This document shows positions 28,059 through 41,164 of a DNA stretch of 64,000 nt, in pieces. The DNA is from Streptomyces werraensis (GTDB lineage Bacteria > Actinomycetota > Actinomycetes > Streptomycetales > Streptomycetaceae), in the NCBI GenBank assembly GCA_014656175.1, contig BNBX01000001.1, positions 62,001 through 126,000 on the forward strand, in the 5' to 3' direction. Under the pieces are notes generated by a model that was not told the origin of the DNA, made no database searches, and worked only from the letters and a program-made list of their open reading frames with translations. The position numbers were made by a program, and so were the translations under genes. Position 1 is the stretch's first letter, and each line of letters opens with the position of its first letter.

Positions 28059-28397
28059 TCAGGACCTGCCGCCCGCGGTGTCGTCCGCGATGCTCTCGTG
28101 GTGGCGGATCACCTCGGCGATGATGAACGTCAGGAACTTCTCGGCGAAGGCCGGGTCGAGCTTGGCGTCCTCGGCGAGGGCGCGCAGCCGGGCGATCTGG
28201 CGGGCCTCACGCCCCGGGTCGGCGGGCGGCAGCCGGTGCTCGGCCTTGAGGCGGCCGACCTGCTGGGTGCACTTGAAGCGCTCGGCGAGCATGTGGACGA
28301 CGGCCGCGTCGATGTTGTCGATGCTGTCGCGCAGACGGGTCAGTTCCCCGAGGACCGCGGGGTCGGTGTCGGAAGTGGCGGCGTTGCTGGTGGTCAT
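28059..28397 (-). CDS. Chorismate mutase (AroQ class)
   Basis: This 112-aa all-helical protein starts at ATG 28397. It shows the AroQ pattern: LTRLRDSIDNIDAAVVHMLAERFKCTQQVGRLKAEH, where the helix-1 Arg and the later Arg/Lys line the active site, then ADPGREARQIARLRALAEDAKLDPAFAEKFLTFII. It converts chorismate to prephenate, feeding Phe and Tyr synthesis, and so competes for chorismate with the TrpE encoded later in the window. Length is normal for a monofunctional cytoplasmic enzyme. There is no signal peptide, unlike the secreted mycobacterial paralog. Confidence 0.9.
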   Translation of the reverse strand: MTTSNAATSDTDPAVLGELTRLRDSIDNIDAAVVHMLAERFKCTQQVGRLKAEHRLPPADPGREARQIARLRALAEDAKLDPAFAEKFLTFIIAEVIRHHESIADDTAGGRS

Positions 28398-28482
28398 GGC
28401 GGCTCAGCCTACGGCGGGCCGGGTCCCCGGCGGCGGAACGGCCCGTACAGTGGACGGTGTCCAGGCGCGGCGGGGGTGCGAC

Positions 28483-29382
28483 GTGGCGAACGGCGGACCG
28501 GTGGAGCACGGCTACCCGCATCTGCGGACGGTGCGGGAGTCGGTCACGGCGCTGTACCGGCGCCTGTCGTACGACACGGTGCGCACGTTCTCGGCGAGCG
28601 TGGCGCCGGCCGATGTGGCCTTCGCGGACGTGGACGACCTGCATCTGGGGGCGCAGCGGGTGGCCCGGGAGATGGTGGCGCACTACCGGCTGCCGGACGC
28701 GCGGCTGATCGTCGGGTTCCGTGAGATGACCCATGCGGCGAACGTCGAACTGACGGCGGGACCGGAGTACTTCGTCGAGCTGAACGACCGGTTCCGTGAC
28801 CACCGCCGGGACATCGGGGCGGCGCTGGCGCACGAGGTGGCGCACGTGTACCTGCACCGGCTGGGGCTGTCGTTCCCGTCGACGCGGGAGAACGAGATCC
28901 TCACGGACACCGTGGCGACGTACCTCGGGGCGGGGTGGCTGCTGCTGGACGCGTTCCGGGAGGACGGGGCGTCGTCGCAGAAGCTCGGGTACCTCACGCC
29001 GGAGGAGTTCGGGTACGTGCTGGCGAAGCGGGCGCTGCTGTTCGGCGAGGACCCGTCGGTGTGGTTCACCAGTCCGCAGGCGTACACGGCGTACCGCGAG
29101 GGGCTGGCGCTGGCCCGGCGGGACGCGGAGCAGCCGCCGCTGCGGGCGGCGGGGTGGACCGGGCGGCGCCGGTACGCGCGGGACCGGCGGCACGCGCAGG
29201 GGCACGCGGAGGCACCGGAGGCGGGGCGGGAGACGGTGTACCGGTTCTCGGCGGACGGGCACGGCCCGCTGCGGGTGTCGTTCCCCTGTCCCACCTGCCA
29301 CCAGCGGATCCGGGTGCCGGTGGCCGGGCGGGTGCGGGCGCGGTGCGGTCTGTGCCGGTCCGTGCTGGAGTGCGACACCTGA
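28483..29382 (+). CDS. HEVAH metalloprotease-like protein with C-terminal zinc ribbon
   Basis: The product is 299 aa from GTG 28483 (GGGGGTGC upstream); another GTG at 28450 is possible. The core has a zincin motif HEVAH at about residues 117-121 (GAALAHEVAHVYLHRLGL), followed about 20 residues later by ENEILTDTVATYLGAGWLLLD, where a Glu could be the third zinc ligand. The last 35 residues form a zinc ribbon with cysteine pairs at about C269/C272 and C288/C291 (CPTC...CGLC). No signal peptide or membrane helix, so it is probably cytoplasmic. I do not recognise a named family; this looks like a predicted metallopeptidase conserved in Streptomyces. The substrate is unknown. Confidence 0.75.
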   Translation: MANGGPVEHGYPHLRTVRESVTALYRRLSYDTVRTFSASVAPADVAFADVDDLHLGAQRVAREMVAHYRLPDARLIVGFREMTHAANVELTAGPEYFVELNDRFRDHRRDIGAALAHEVAHVYLHRLGLSFPSTRENEILTDTVATYLGAGWLLLDAFREDGASSQKLGYLTPEEFGYVLAKRALLFGEDPSVWFTSPQAYTAYREGLALARRDAEQPPLRAAGWTGRRRYARDRRHAQGHAEAPEAGRETVYRFSADGHGPLRVSFPCPTCHQRIRVPVAGRVRARCGLCRSVLECDT

Positions 29383-29546
29383 GGTCCGGCTCCCGCGTCA
29401 CCTCCTCGACGGCCTCCACAAGGGCGGCACGTCACCCCGGCATTCGCTCGCTTCTCGGGTGTTCGCTATTTTGTTCGCCGCTGTCGTTCCGTGCGCCGCC
29501 GTCCCCCGCCGGCCGTTTTCGTCCCGACCCGCCGAGGAGCCGGCCT

Positions 29547-30473
29547 GTGGAGCCCGAGTCCGCCGTCACCACCTGCTACCGCCATCCGCGGGTGGAGTGC
29601 CATGTGCGCTGCGTCCGCTGCGAGCGGTACATCTGCCCCGACTGCATGCGCGAGGCCGCGGTGGGCCACCAGTGCCCCGACTGCGTGCGGGAGGGCGCCC
29701 GCTCGGTGCGGCAGGCGCGCACCCTGGTGGGCGGCCGGGTCTCCGTCGTCCCCGTGGTGACGTACGCGCTGATCGCCCTCAACGTGCTGGCGTACCTGGC
29801 GGAGGTGGTCCGGCCGGAGGTCGTGGACCGGTTCGCGATGGTGGGCGCCGGGCTGCTCGGCCCGGACGGCGGCCACTACGTGTGGACGCAGCCGTACCCG
29901 GCGGACTTCACCGCGGAGGGGGTCGCGGGCGGCGAGTGGTACCGGCTGCTGACCGGCGCGTTCCTGCACCTGCCGCCCACGGAGGGGACGTTCGGCGTCG
30001 TCCACGTGCTGATGAACATGGCGGTGCTGTGGAACCTGGGCCGGGTGGTCGAGCCGATGCTCGGCCGGGTCCACTACCTCGCCCTGTATCTGCTGTCGGC
30101 GCTGGGCGGTTCGGTGCTGGTGCTGCTGCTCGCGCCCTCGGACCCCACGGTCGGCGCCTCCGGAGCGCTGTTCGGGGTCGGGGCCGCCTATTACGTCGTG
30201 TCCCGGCGGGTGGGCGCCGACATGCGCGGGGTGAACCGCTTCATGACCGGGCTGCTGCTGTGGCTGGTGGTGTCCGCGCTCTTCACCTCGTGGCAGGGCC
30301 ATCTGGGCGGACTGCTGACCGGCGGTCTGGTGGCGCTCGCGTTCGCCTGGGCGCCGCGCGACGGACGCCGGGTGCTGGTGCAGGCCGGCGCGTGCGCGGG
30401 GCTCGTGGTGCTGCTCGCCGTCCTGGCGGCGGCCAAGGTGTCGGACCTGACAGGTGGAGGGATCCCCCAGTGA
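29547..30473 (+). CDS. Rhomboid family intramembrane serine protease with N-terminal zinc finger
   Basis: The product is 308 aa from GTG 29547 with GAGGAGC 6 bp upstream. Residues 10-50 hold a B-box-like zinc-binding region (C10, C18, C22, C25, C30, C33, H41, C43, C46). The rhomboid domain follows, with about six to seven helices. The catalytic Ser205 is in GASGALFG (203-210) and His252 in the GHLGGLLTGG helix; HVLMNMAVLWNLG (153-165) is the helix-2 motif. It would cleave transmembrane helices of unknown client proteins. The stop codon overlaps the chitosanase GTG start (GTGA at 30470-30473), an unusual translational link between a membrane protease and a polysaccharide hydrolase. Confidence 0.92.
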   Translation: MEPESAVTTCYRHPRVECHVRCVRCERYICPDCMREAAVGHQCPDCVREGARSVRQARTLVGGRVSVVPVVTYALIALNVLAYLAEVVRPEVVDRFAMVGAGLLGPDGGHYVWTQPYPADFTAEGVAGGEWYRLLTGAFLHLPPTEGTFGVVHVLMNMAVLWNLGRVVEPMLGRVHYLALYLLSALGGSVLVLLLAPSDPTVGASGALFGVGAAYYVVSRRVGADMRGVNRFMTGLLLWLVVSALFTSWQGHLGGLLTGGLVALAFAWAPRDGRRVLVQAGACAGLVVLLAVLAAAKVSDLTGGGIPQ

Positions 30474-31384
30474 AACGTGCCGGAGTGCTCTTCCTCGCCG
30501 TCGTACCCGTGGTCGCCACGGCGGTGTACTTCGTCCTGCCGTCGGGAGCCGCCGACGCCCCCGCCGCCCCGGCGCCGGCCGGGACGCAGTCCTCCCGCGA
30601 CGACGCCAAGGACCGGGCCGAACAGGATCACGAGCAGCAGCGGGACAAGGACGACGAGATCATCGCCTCCCTGCCGCCCGGCCTCGCCGCGCCCGACAAG
30701 GAGGAGCTGGCCCACCGGCTGGTGTCGAGCGCCGAGCACTCCACCACCGACTGGCGCTCCACCTACGGGATGATCGAGGACCGCGACGACGACTGCGGCT
30801 ACACCGCGGGCATCATCGGCTTCTGCACCGGCACCCACGACCTGCTCACCCTGGTCGAGCACTACACCGGGAGCCACCCCGGCAACGGCCTCGCGCGCTA
30901 TCTGCCCGCCCTGCGGAAGGTCGACGGCACCGACTCGCACGAAGGACTCGACCCGGGCTTCACCGACGCGTGGAAGGCGGAGTCGGAGCTGCCGGAGTTC
31001 CGCGCCGCCCAGGAGGAGGAGCGCGACCGCGTCTACTTCGAACCCGCGGTCCGCCTCGCCAAGCTGGACGGCCTGGGCACCCTCGGCCAGTTCGTGTACT
31101 ACGACGCGATGGTCTTCCACGGCACCGGCACCGACGAGAGCGGCTTCTACGCCCTGCGCGAGCGCGTCCTGAGGAAGGCGAAGACGCCCGCCGCGGGCGG
31201 CTCGGAGAAGGCGTACCTGGACGCCTTCCTCGACGTCCGCCGCGCCACCATGCTCACCCGCTACCCGGACCGCGACACCTCCCGCGTCGACACCGCGCAG
31301 CGCCGGTTCCTCCAGGCCGGGAATTTCGCGCTGGACACCCCGCTCACCTGGGAGATGTACGGGGACTCCTACACCTCGTCCTGA
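30470..31384 (+). CDS. csn: Chitosanase, glycoside hydrolase family 46
   Basis: The product is 304 aa from GTG 30470, with GGTGGAGGG upstream lying inside the rhomboid gene. An N-terminal hydrophobic segment (residues 5-24) is a signal peptide or anchor, followed by an Ala/Pro and Asp/Glu/Lys linker to about residue 65. The catalytic domain contains SSAEHSTTDW and EDRDDDCGYTAGIIGFCTGTHD. Glu89 and Asp107 keep the 18-residue spacing of the general-acid and general-base pair (E22/D40) of the Streptomyces N174 chitosanase. It should hydrolyse GlcN-GlcN links in chitosan outside the cell. Many family members have a classical cleaved signal; here the long charged linker hints at a membrane-tethered form. 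Confidence 0.93.
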   Translation: MKRAGVLFLAVVPVVATAVYFVLPSGAADAPAAPAPAGTQSSRDDAKDRAEQDHEQQRDKDDEIIASLPPGLAAPDKEELAHRLVSSAEHSTTDWRSTYGMIEDRDDDCGYTAGIIGFCTGTHDLLTLVEHYTGSHPGNGLARYLPALRKVDGTDSHEGLDPGFTDAWKAESELPEFRAAQEEERDRVYFEPAVRLAKLDGLGTLGQFVYYDAMVFHGTGTDESGFYALRERVLRKAKTPAAGGSEKAYLDAFLDVRRATMLTRYPDRDTSRVDTAQRRFLQAGNFALDTPLTWEMYGDSYTSS

Positions 31385-31390
31385 ACATGT

Positions 31391-31441
31391 CGCGGCGCCT
31401 GCCCAGTCGGTCCGGTCGGGGACTGGCGGGCAGGCGCCGCG
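31391..31441. terminator. Bidirectional terminator between chitosanase and gltD
   Basis: A 13-bp stem, CGCGGCGCCTGCC (31391-31403) pairing with GGCAGGCGCCGCG (31429-31441), with a 25-nt loop between convergent genes. The position 6 bp after the chitosanase stop and 39 bp before the gltD stop supports a shared terminator. Confidence 0.75.
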
Positions 31442-31480
31442 GTGTTCCGCACGCCTTTGTGCGGGACGTTCTCGGGGGTG

Positions 31481-32936
31481 TCAGACCGCCAGGGCGCGGT
31501 CCGTCGGGCGGATCGGGGCGGGCAGGGCGCTCGCCCCGGTCAGGTACCGGTCGCAGCCGCGGGCGGCCGAGCGGCCCTCGGCGATCGCCCACACGATGAG
31601 CGACTGGCCGCGGCCGGCGTCACCGGCCACGAACACGCCGGGCACGTTGGTCTGGAAGTCGGCGTCGCGGGCGATGTTGCCGCGCGCGTCCAGCTCCAGG
31701 CCGAACTGCTCGACCAGGCCGTTGACCCGGTCGGTGCCGGTGAAGCCCATGGCGAGGGTGACCAGCTGCGCGGGGATCTTGCGCTCGGTGCCCGGCTTCT
31801 GCGTCAGCTTGCCGTCGACGAACTCCACCTCGGTCATGTGCAGCCACTGGACGTTGCCGTCCTCGTCGCCCTCGAAGTGGGTGGTGGAGACGGAGTAGAT
31901 CCGCTCACCGCCCTCCTCGTGCGCGCTGGTGACCTTGTACAGCATGGGGAAGGTCGGCCAGGGCTGGGAGACCGGGTCCCGCTCCTCGTTCGGGCGGGGC
32001 ATGATCTCCAGCTGGGTGACGGACGCGGCGCCCTGGCGGTGGGCGGTGCCCACGCAGTCGGCGCCGGTGTCGCCGCCGCCGATCACGACGACGTGCTTGC
32101 CCTCGGCGGTGATGGGCGGGGAGACGAAGTCGCCCTCCTGCACCTTGTTCGCCAGCGGCAGGTACTCCATGGCCTGGTAAATGCCCTTGAGCTCGCGGCC
32201 GGGCACCGGCAGGTCGCGCGCGGTGGTGGCGCCGACGGCGAGGACAACGGCGTCGTACCGCTTGCGCAGCGCGGTGGCGGGCATGTCGCGGCCGATCTCG
32301 ATGCCGGTGCGGAACTTGGTGCCCTCCGCGCGCATCTGCTCGATCCGGCGGTTGATGTGCCGCTTCTCCATCTTGAACTCGGGGATGCCGTACCGGAGGA
32401 GGCCTCCGATGCGGTCCGCGCGCTCGTAGACGGCGACGGTGTGACCGGCCCGGGTCAGCTGCTGGGCGGCGGCCAGACCCGCGGGTCCCGAGCCGACCAC
32501 CGCGACGGTCTTGCCGGACAGGCGCTCGGGGATCTGCGGCGCGACGTCGCCGGACTCCCACGCCTTGTCGATGATCGAGACCTCGACGTTCTTGATGGTG
32601 ACCGGCGGCTGGTTGATGCCGAGCACGCACGCCGACTCGCACGGGGCGGGGCACAGCCGCCCGGTGAACTCGGGGAAGTTGTTCGTGGCGTGCAGCCGGT
32701 CGCTGGCCGCGCCCCAGTCCTCGCGGTAGGCGTAGTCGTTCCACTCGGGGATGAGGTTCCCGAGCGGACAGCCGTTGTGGCAGAACGGGATGCCGCAGTC
32801 CATGCACCGGCTGGCCTGCTTGCTGATGATGGGCAGCAGGGAGCCGGGGACGTAGACCTCGTTCCAGTCCTTCTTGCGCTCCTCGACCGGCCGGGAGGCG
32901 GCGACCTCGCGGCCGTGGTTCAGAAAGCCCTTCGGG

Positions 32937-32944
<8 letters not shown>
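31481..32944 (-). CDS. gltD: Glutamate synthase (NADPH) small subunit
   Basis: This 487-aa enzyme starts at ATG 32944. N-terminal cysteines ([20 protein letters not shown] and [10 protein letters not shown]) bind [4Fe-4S] clusters. The first dinucleotide fold is at about residue 148 ([17 protein letters not shown]), the second in [20 protein letters not shown] (about residue 290), and the C-terminal FAD contact is [18 protein letters not shown]. It passes electrons from NADPH to the large subunit, so that glutamine plus 2-oxoglutarate give two glutamates. The gene overlaps gltB by 8 bp (32937-32944), giving a fixed gltB-gltD operon. Confidence 0.97.
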
Positions 32945-37535
<4,591 letters not shown>

Positions 37536-37904
37536 CGGCTCTCCCGTCGTCGTCAATTGGCATTCGTGCAAGTGCCGAGGGACGACGTTGGCCCTCTGCG
37601 TGGCTAAATTTCGTGCAGGTTACATGATGGAACGACTCTCGGGAACCGGGACAACCCGTTCCAGCATGCGGACATCGTCCGGGTCGCGGCGGGGTTCCGC
37701 GCCCGTCGACGGAAGCTGTGGGGAGCCGGTACGGACAGATCGGTGTCCGTCGGCCCGGTGGCGGGAAGGGACCTCTTCGCCTCTTCCGCTGGGCACGCCG
37801 TCGGCCTCGTTGCCTGCAGCGCGTACGGCTCATGCCCACTGGTCACACTGTCGAAACCAGCGAGTAATGATTGTTTATGCGATGCTCCGCATAGGCGCAA
37901 GAGG
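37536..37904. other. Intergenic region upstream of gltB
   Basis: These 369 bp carry the gltB promoter region. The most AT-rich part is 37595-37635 (CTAAATTTCG and GGTTACATGATGG), about 60-100 bp before the gltB start, and a second pocket at 37855-37905 lies near the VIT1 gene stop. Open frames crossing it lack ribosome binding sites and recognisable protein. See the GlnR-like element at 37608-37623. Confidence 0.5.
37608..37623 (-). promoter_or_regulatory. GlnR-box-like sequence upstream of gltB
   Basis: On the coding strand of gltB the sequence GTAAC-CTGCAC-GAAAT matches one gTnAc-n6-GaAAc unit of the actinobacterial GlnR nitrogen-regulator site, about 73-88 bp before the start codon. The second unit is not clear (flanks CGTTC and ACGCA are poor). 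The placement and the target gene make it plausible, but a single degenerate unit is weak evidence. Confidence 0.25.
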
Positions 37905-38636
37905 TCATCCTACGGCGGTACCGAAAAGCGACCCCAGGGCGTACGTCACACCGGCCGCCGCACCACCGAGGGCGAGCTGCCGCAGACCGCTGTACCACCA
38001 GGAGCGCGCCGTGACCTTCGCCACCACGGCCCCGCACAGGAAGAGCCCGAGCAGCGCCACCAGCACGGCCGGCCACAGACTGCTCGCGCCGAGCAGGTAC
38101 GGCAGGACCGGCAGCAGCGCGCCCAGCGCGAAGGACCCGAAGCTGGAGACCGCGGCGACGGCCGGCGAGGGCAGGTCGCCGGGGTCGATGCCCAGTTCCT
38201 CGCGGGCGTGTATCTCCAGCGCCTGCTCGGGGTCGCGGGAGAGCTGCCGGGCGACCTCGCGGGCCAGGCCGGGCTCGACGCCGCGCGACTCGTAGAGCGC
38301 GGCCAGCTCGGCCTCCTCGTCCTTGGGGTGCTTGCGCAGCTCCCTGCGCTCGACGTCCAGCTCGGCCTCGACCAGCTCGCGCTGGGAGGCGACGGAGGTG
38401 TACTCGCCGGCCGCCATGGAGAAGGCGCCGGCGGCCAGACCGGCCAGGCCGCTGAGGACGATCGTCTGATGACTGACGGCACCACCGGCGACGCCGGTCA
38501 TCAGGGCGAGGTTGGAGACCAGCCCGTCCATGGCGCCGAACACCGCGGGGCGCAGCCATCCTCCGTTGACGTCGCGGTGGGTGTGGTTGTCGCGGTGCGC
38601 CTCGTGGAGCGTCGCCTCGGTCTCGATGATGGCCAT
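37905..38636 (-). CDS. VIT1/CCC1 family iron/manganese transporter
   Basis: The product is 243 aa from ATG 38636 (MAIIETEATLHEAH) with AGGGGGACC upstream; the upstream open frame is not coding-like. Helix 1 contains GWLRPAVFGAMDGLVSNLALMTGVAGG (about 26-52), the family signature, followed by SMAAGEYTSVASQRELVEAEL and a Glu-rich cytoplasmic loop (about 85-140) that in plant VIT1 binds metal, then three further helices. The family moves Fe(II) or Mn(II) in exchange for protons. It lies divergent from the ADP-ribosylglycohydrolase operon, with a TTGGA-n5-TCCAA palindrome 60-75 bp upstream of its start. Confidence 0.88.
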   Translation of the reverse strand: MAIIETEATLHEAHRDNHTHRDVNGGWLRPAVFGAMDGLVSNLALMTGVAGGAVSHQTIVLSGLAGLAAGAFSMAAGEYTSVASQRELVEAELDVERRELRKHPKDEEAELAALYESRGVEPGLAREVARQLSRDPEQALEIHAREELGIDPGDLPSPAVAAVSSFGSFALGALLPVLPYLLGASSLWPAVLVALLGLFLCGAVVAKVTARSWWYSGLRQLALGGAAAGVTYALGSLFGTAVG

Positions 38637-38695
38637 GCCGGTCCCCCTGGACTCTGCCGGGCGCCCTCGCTTCCGGACACCCGCGCGGACGCGTT

Positions 38696-38710
38696 TTGGA
38701 CTCATTCCAA
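38696..38710. promoter_or_regulatory. 15-bp palindrome TTGGA-n5-TCCAA in divergent promoter region
   Basis: The inverted repeat TTGGACTCATTCCAA lies in the only AT-rich pocket (38690-38720) of the 293-bp gap between the VIT1-type transporter (minus) and the ADP-ribosylglycohydrolase operon (plus). A TTGACA hexamer (38714-38719) follows on the plus strand. The position suits an operator for a Fur-superfamily or other metal regulator controlling the transporter, but the sequence does not exactly match any iron box I can recall. Confidence 0.4.
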
Positions 38711-38929
38711 TTTTTGACATCACCCAGTCTACGCCTCGTCGAAACCCCCTGCCAGCAAGGAAAGGCTGCGCTAACCAGCGCTTTCGCCTCCCGCCCCGGT
38801 CCGCTCGGACGCCCCGCGCATCTCGTCCGGGTGACGCTCCCGCGCCCAAGGCTGCGGCGGACACGGCACCGGGGACAGTTCCGCAAAGGGCCGGCGCCCC
38901 GCGGGGCGCGCCTGAGAGGAGAGCCGCGT

Positions 38930-39934
38930 ATGGCATCGACCGCCCGCATCCCCTCGGCGCCCGCGCCCGGGGACGCCCTCGGGCTCCGCGAACGGGCCCG
39001 CGGCGCGCTGCTCGGCCTGGCCGTCGGCGACGCTCTGGGCGCCCCCGCCGAGAACATGAAGCCCTCCGAGATCCACGCGAAGTGGGGCCGCATCACGGGC
39101 TACGTGAGCGACCCCCCGGCCGGCACGGACGACACCGAGTACGCGATCTTCTCGGGTCTGCTGGCCGCCCGGCACGGCTCCGCGCTCACCCCCGCGCACG
39201 TCGAGGCGGCCTGGCACGAGTGGATCGCCGACCGCGCCGAGGGCCCCTTCCGCGGCGCCGGCTTCAGCGAGCGGGGCACGCTGGAGAATCTGCGCCGCGG
39301 CCTGGCCGCGCCCATCTCCGCCCAGCACCGGCACGCCTGGAGCGACGGGCTGGCGATGCGGGCCGCGCCGTACGGCGTGCACGCGGCCGGGCGTCCCGAC
39401 GAGGCCGCCCGGCTCGCGGCGATCGACGGCTCGGTCAGCCACGACGGGGAGGGCATCTACGGCGGACGGGCGGTCGCGGCGGGCGTCGCGGCGGCCATGG
39501 CCGGTGCGCCGGTGGTCACGGTCGTGGCGTCGGCGCTGGCGGTGGTGCCGGAGGACTCCTGGACCGCCCGCTCGCTGCGCCGCGCGGTGACCGCCGCCCA
39601 CCGCGGCGAGCGGGCGGTCCGCGCCGCGGTGGTGATCGGCGGCTACCCCTGGACCGACCTCGCCCCGGAGGCGGTGGCCCTGGCCTTCGGCGCCTACGCG
39701 GCGGCCGACGGCGACTTCGAACAGGCGGTGCTGACCGCCGTGAACATGGGCCGCGACGCCGACACCACGGCAGCCGTGGCGGGTGCGCTGGCCGGGGCGA
39801 CCCAGGGCGAGGCCGCCGTCCCCGAGCGCTGGGCCGCGGCCATCACCCCGGCCCGCGGCACCTGTCTGCCCGCCATGGCGGGCCACCACGTCCTCGACAT
39901 CGCGGACCTGCTGACCCCGGAGAGCCCCACATGA
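38930..39934 (+). CDS. ADP-ribosylglycohydrolase family protein 1
   Basis: The product is 334 aa from ATG 38930 behind GAGAGGAGAG; upstream open frame is non-coding. The fold marks of the dinuclear-Mg ADP-ribosylglycohydrolase family are complete: GALLGLAVGDALGAPAE at about residues 26-41, metal ligands TDDT (66-69), the HDGEGIYGG loop (about residue 172), and the C-terminal DADT (D276, D278) followed by TAAVAGALAGA. Such enzymes cleave ADP-ribose from Arg, Ser, DNA or small molecules, or hydrolyse related N-glycosides. First of six genes in a tightly packed operon; the next start is inside its stop (ATGA, 39931-39934). The natural substrate is unknown. Confidence 0.88.
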   Translation: MASTARIPSAPAPGDALGLRERARGALLGLAVGDALGAPAENMKPSEIHAKWGRITGYVSDPPAGTDDTEYAIFSGLLAARHGSALTPAHVEAAWHEWIADRAEGPFRGAGFSERGTLENLRRGLAAPISAQHRHAWSDGLAMRAAPYGVHAAGRPDEAARLAAIDGSVSHDGEGIYGGRAVAAGVAAAMAGAPVVTVVASALAVVPEDSWTARSLRRAVTAAHRGERAVRAAVVIGGYPWTDLAPEAVALAFGAYAAADGDFEQAVLTAVNMGRDADTTAAVAGALAGATQGEAAVPERWAAAITPARGTCLPAMAGHHVLDIADLLTPESPT

Positions 39935-41157
39935 CCTCGACCACCCCCGCACCGACCACCGACGACACCCTCCCCCGCACCACCGCGCGGGACGACGCGG
40001 CCCCGGCGCCGCGCACGCCCGCCGCGCCCGCACCCCGTCCGTCCCGCGCGGCCGTCGAGGGCCTGCTCCTCGGACTCGCCGCCGGGGACGCCGCCGGCTG
40101 GCCCGCCGCCCGGCACCGCGCCGCCCGCATGCCCGAGTGGACCCGGCGCCTCACCCGCGAGCTGGACACCTTCGCCGAGCAGAACGCCACCACCACGCTC
40201 CCCGTCCCCATCGCCCTCAACCAGCCCCCCGAGCCGCTCCGCCTCGGCCCCTCCGACGACGCCGAGTGGGCCGCGTTCGCCGCCGAGGCGGTGCTGCGCG
40301 CGGGCGACGACATGGTGCTCGGCGACCTCAGCCGGGAGCGCCGCACCCGCGCCGCCATCGACCTCACCTGGAACGCGGTCGCGGCCGAGGTCGCCGCCGC
40401 CACCGAGCGGGCCCCCGAGACCGAGTCCGCCGTGCTGCCGCTGCGCGCCCGCATCTCCGTGCGCGCCGGACTCGGCAACCTCGCCACCGGGCTGCGCCCG
40501 CCCGCCTCCGGCCACGACAACCCGCACTACTTCGACGACGCCGCCTGCGTCCGGGCCTGCGTGCTGGCCGTGGCGCACCCGGGCGACCCCCGGGCCGCCG
40601 CCGACCTCGCCGAGTTCGACGCCCGCTACACCCAGGACGGTGACGGCGTGCACGGCGCCCGCGCCATGGCCGCCGCCGTGTCCCTCGCCCTCGCCGGGGC
40701 CGGCCCGGACGCCTGCGCGGCCGCCGCCTGCGCCGAACTGCCCGAGGACACCGAGATCGGCCGCAACGCCCGGCACGCCCTGGCGCTGGCGGCGGACGCC
40801 GACAGCGCCTTCGCCCTGGTGCCGCCGCTGGAACACCAGATCGTCGACCACGTCTACAGCTACGGCGTCGCCGCCGCCGAGACCGTCCCCGTCGCCCTCG
40901 CCCTGACCACCGCCGCCCGCGGCCGGATCGCGGAGGCGGTCCCGGCGGCGGCCTGCCTCTCCCGGGTCGCGGACTCCGCGCCGGCGCTGGCCGGGGCCCT
41001 CACCGGCGCGCTGGGCGGGAGCGCCGCGATCCCCCTGTCCTGGCGGGAGAGCTGCCGCACCCTGTCCGGCTGCGTGCTCCCCCGGCTCACCGGGACGGAC
41101 CTGGTGGAACTCGCCGGGCTGCTGGAAGCCGCCCAACCGACCGCCCCCGGAGGATGA
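39931..41157 (+). CDS. ADP-ribosylglycohydrolase family protein 2 (degenerate metal site)
   Basis: The product is 408 aa from ATG 39931. A Thr/Ala/Pro-rich N-terminal tail of about 45 residues precedes AVEGLLLGLAAGDAAGW. The N-terminal metal motif reads S-D-D-A-E (PSDDAEWAAFAAE) rather than TDDT. The C-terminal motif reads V346-A-D348-S in place of DxD(T/S), so one aspartate is missing, although the following ALAGALTGALGG helix is kept. By analogy, activity is expected to be weak or lost, and a regulatory, substrate-binding or heteromeric role is possible. Tandem paralogue of the genes on either side; separated by 7 bp from the next. Confidence 0.82.
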   Translation: MTSTTPAPTTDDTLPRTTARDDAAPAPRTPAAPAPRPSRAAVEGLLLGLAAGDAAGWPAARHRAARMPEWTRRLTRELDTFAEQNATTTLPVPIALNQPPEPLRLGPSDDAEWAAFAAEAVLRAGDDMVLGDLSRERRTRAAIDLTWNAVAAEVAAATERAPETESAVLPLRARISVRAGLGNLATGLRPPASGHDNPHYFDDAACVRACVLAVAHPGDPRAAADLAEFDARYTQDGDGVHGARAMAAAVSLALAGAGPDACAAAACAELPEDTEIGRNARHALALAADADSAFALVPPLEHQIVDHVYSYGVAAAETVPVALALTTAARGRIAEAVPAAACLSRVADSAPALAGALTGALGGSAAIPLSWRESCRTLSGCVLPRLTGTDLVELAGLLEAAQPTAPGG

Positions 41158-41164
41158 TCCCGGC

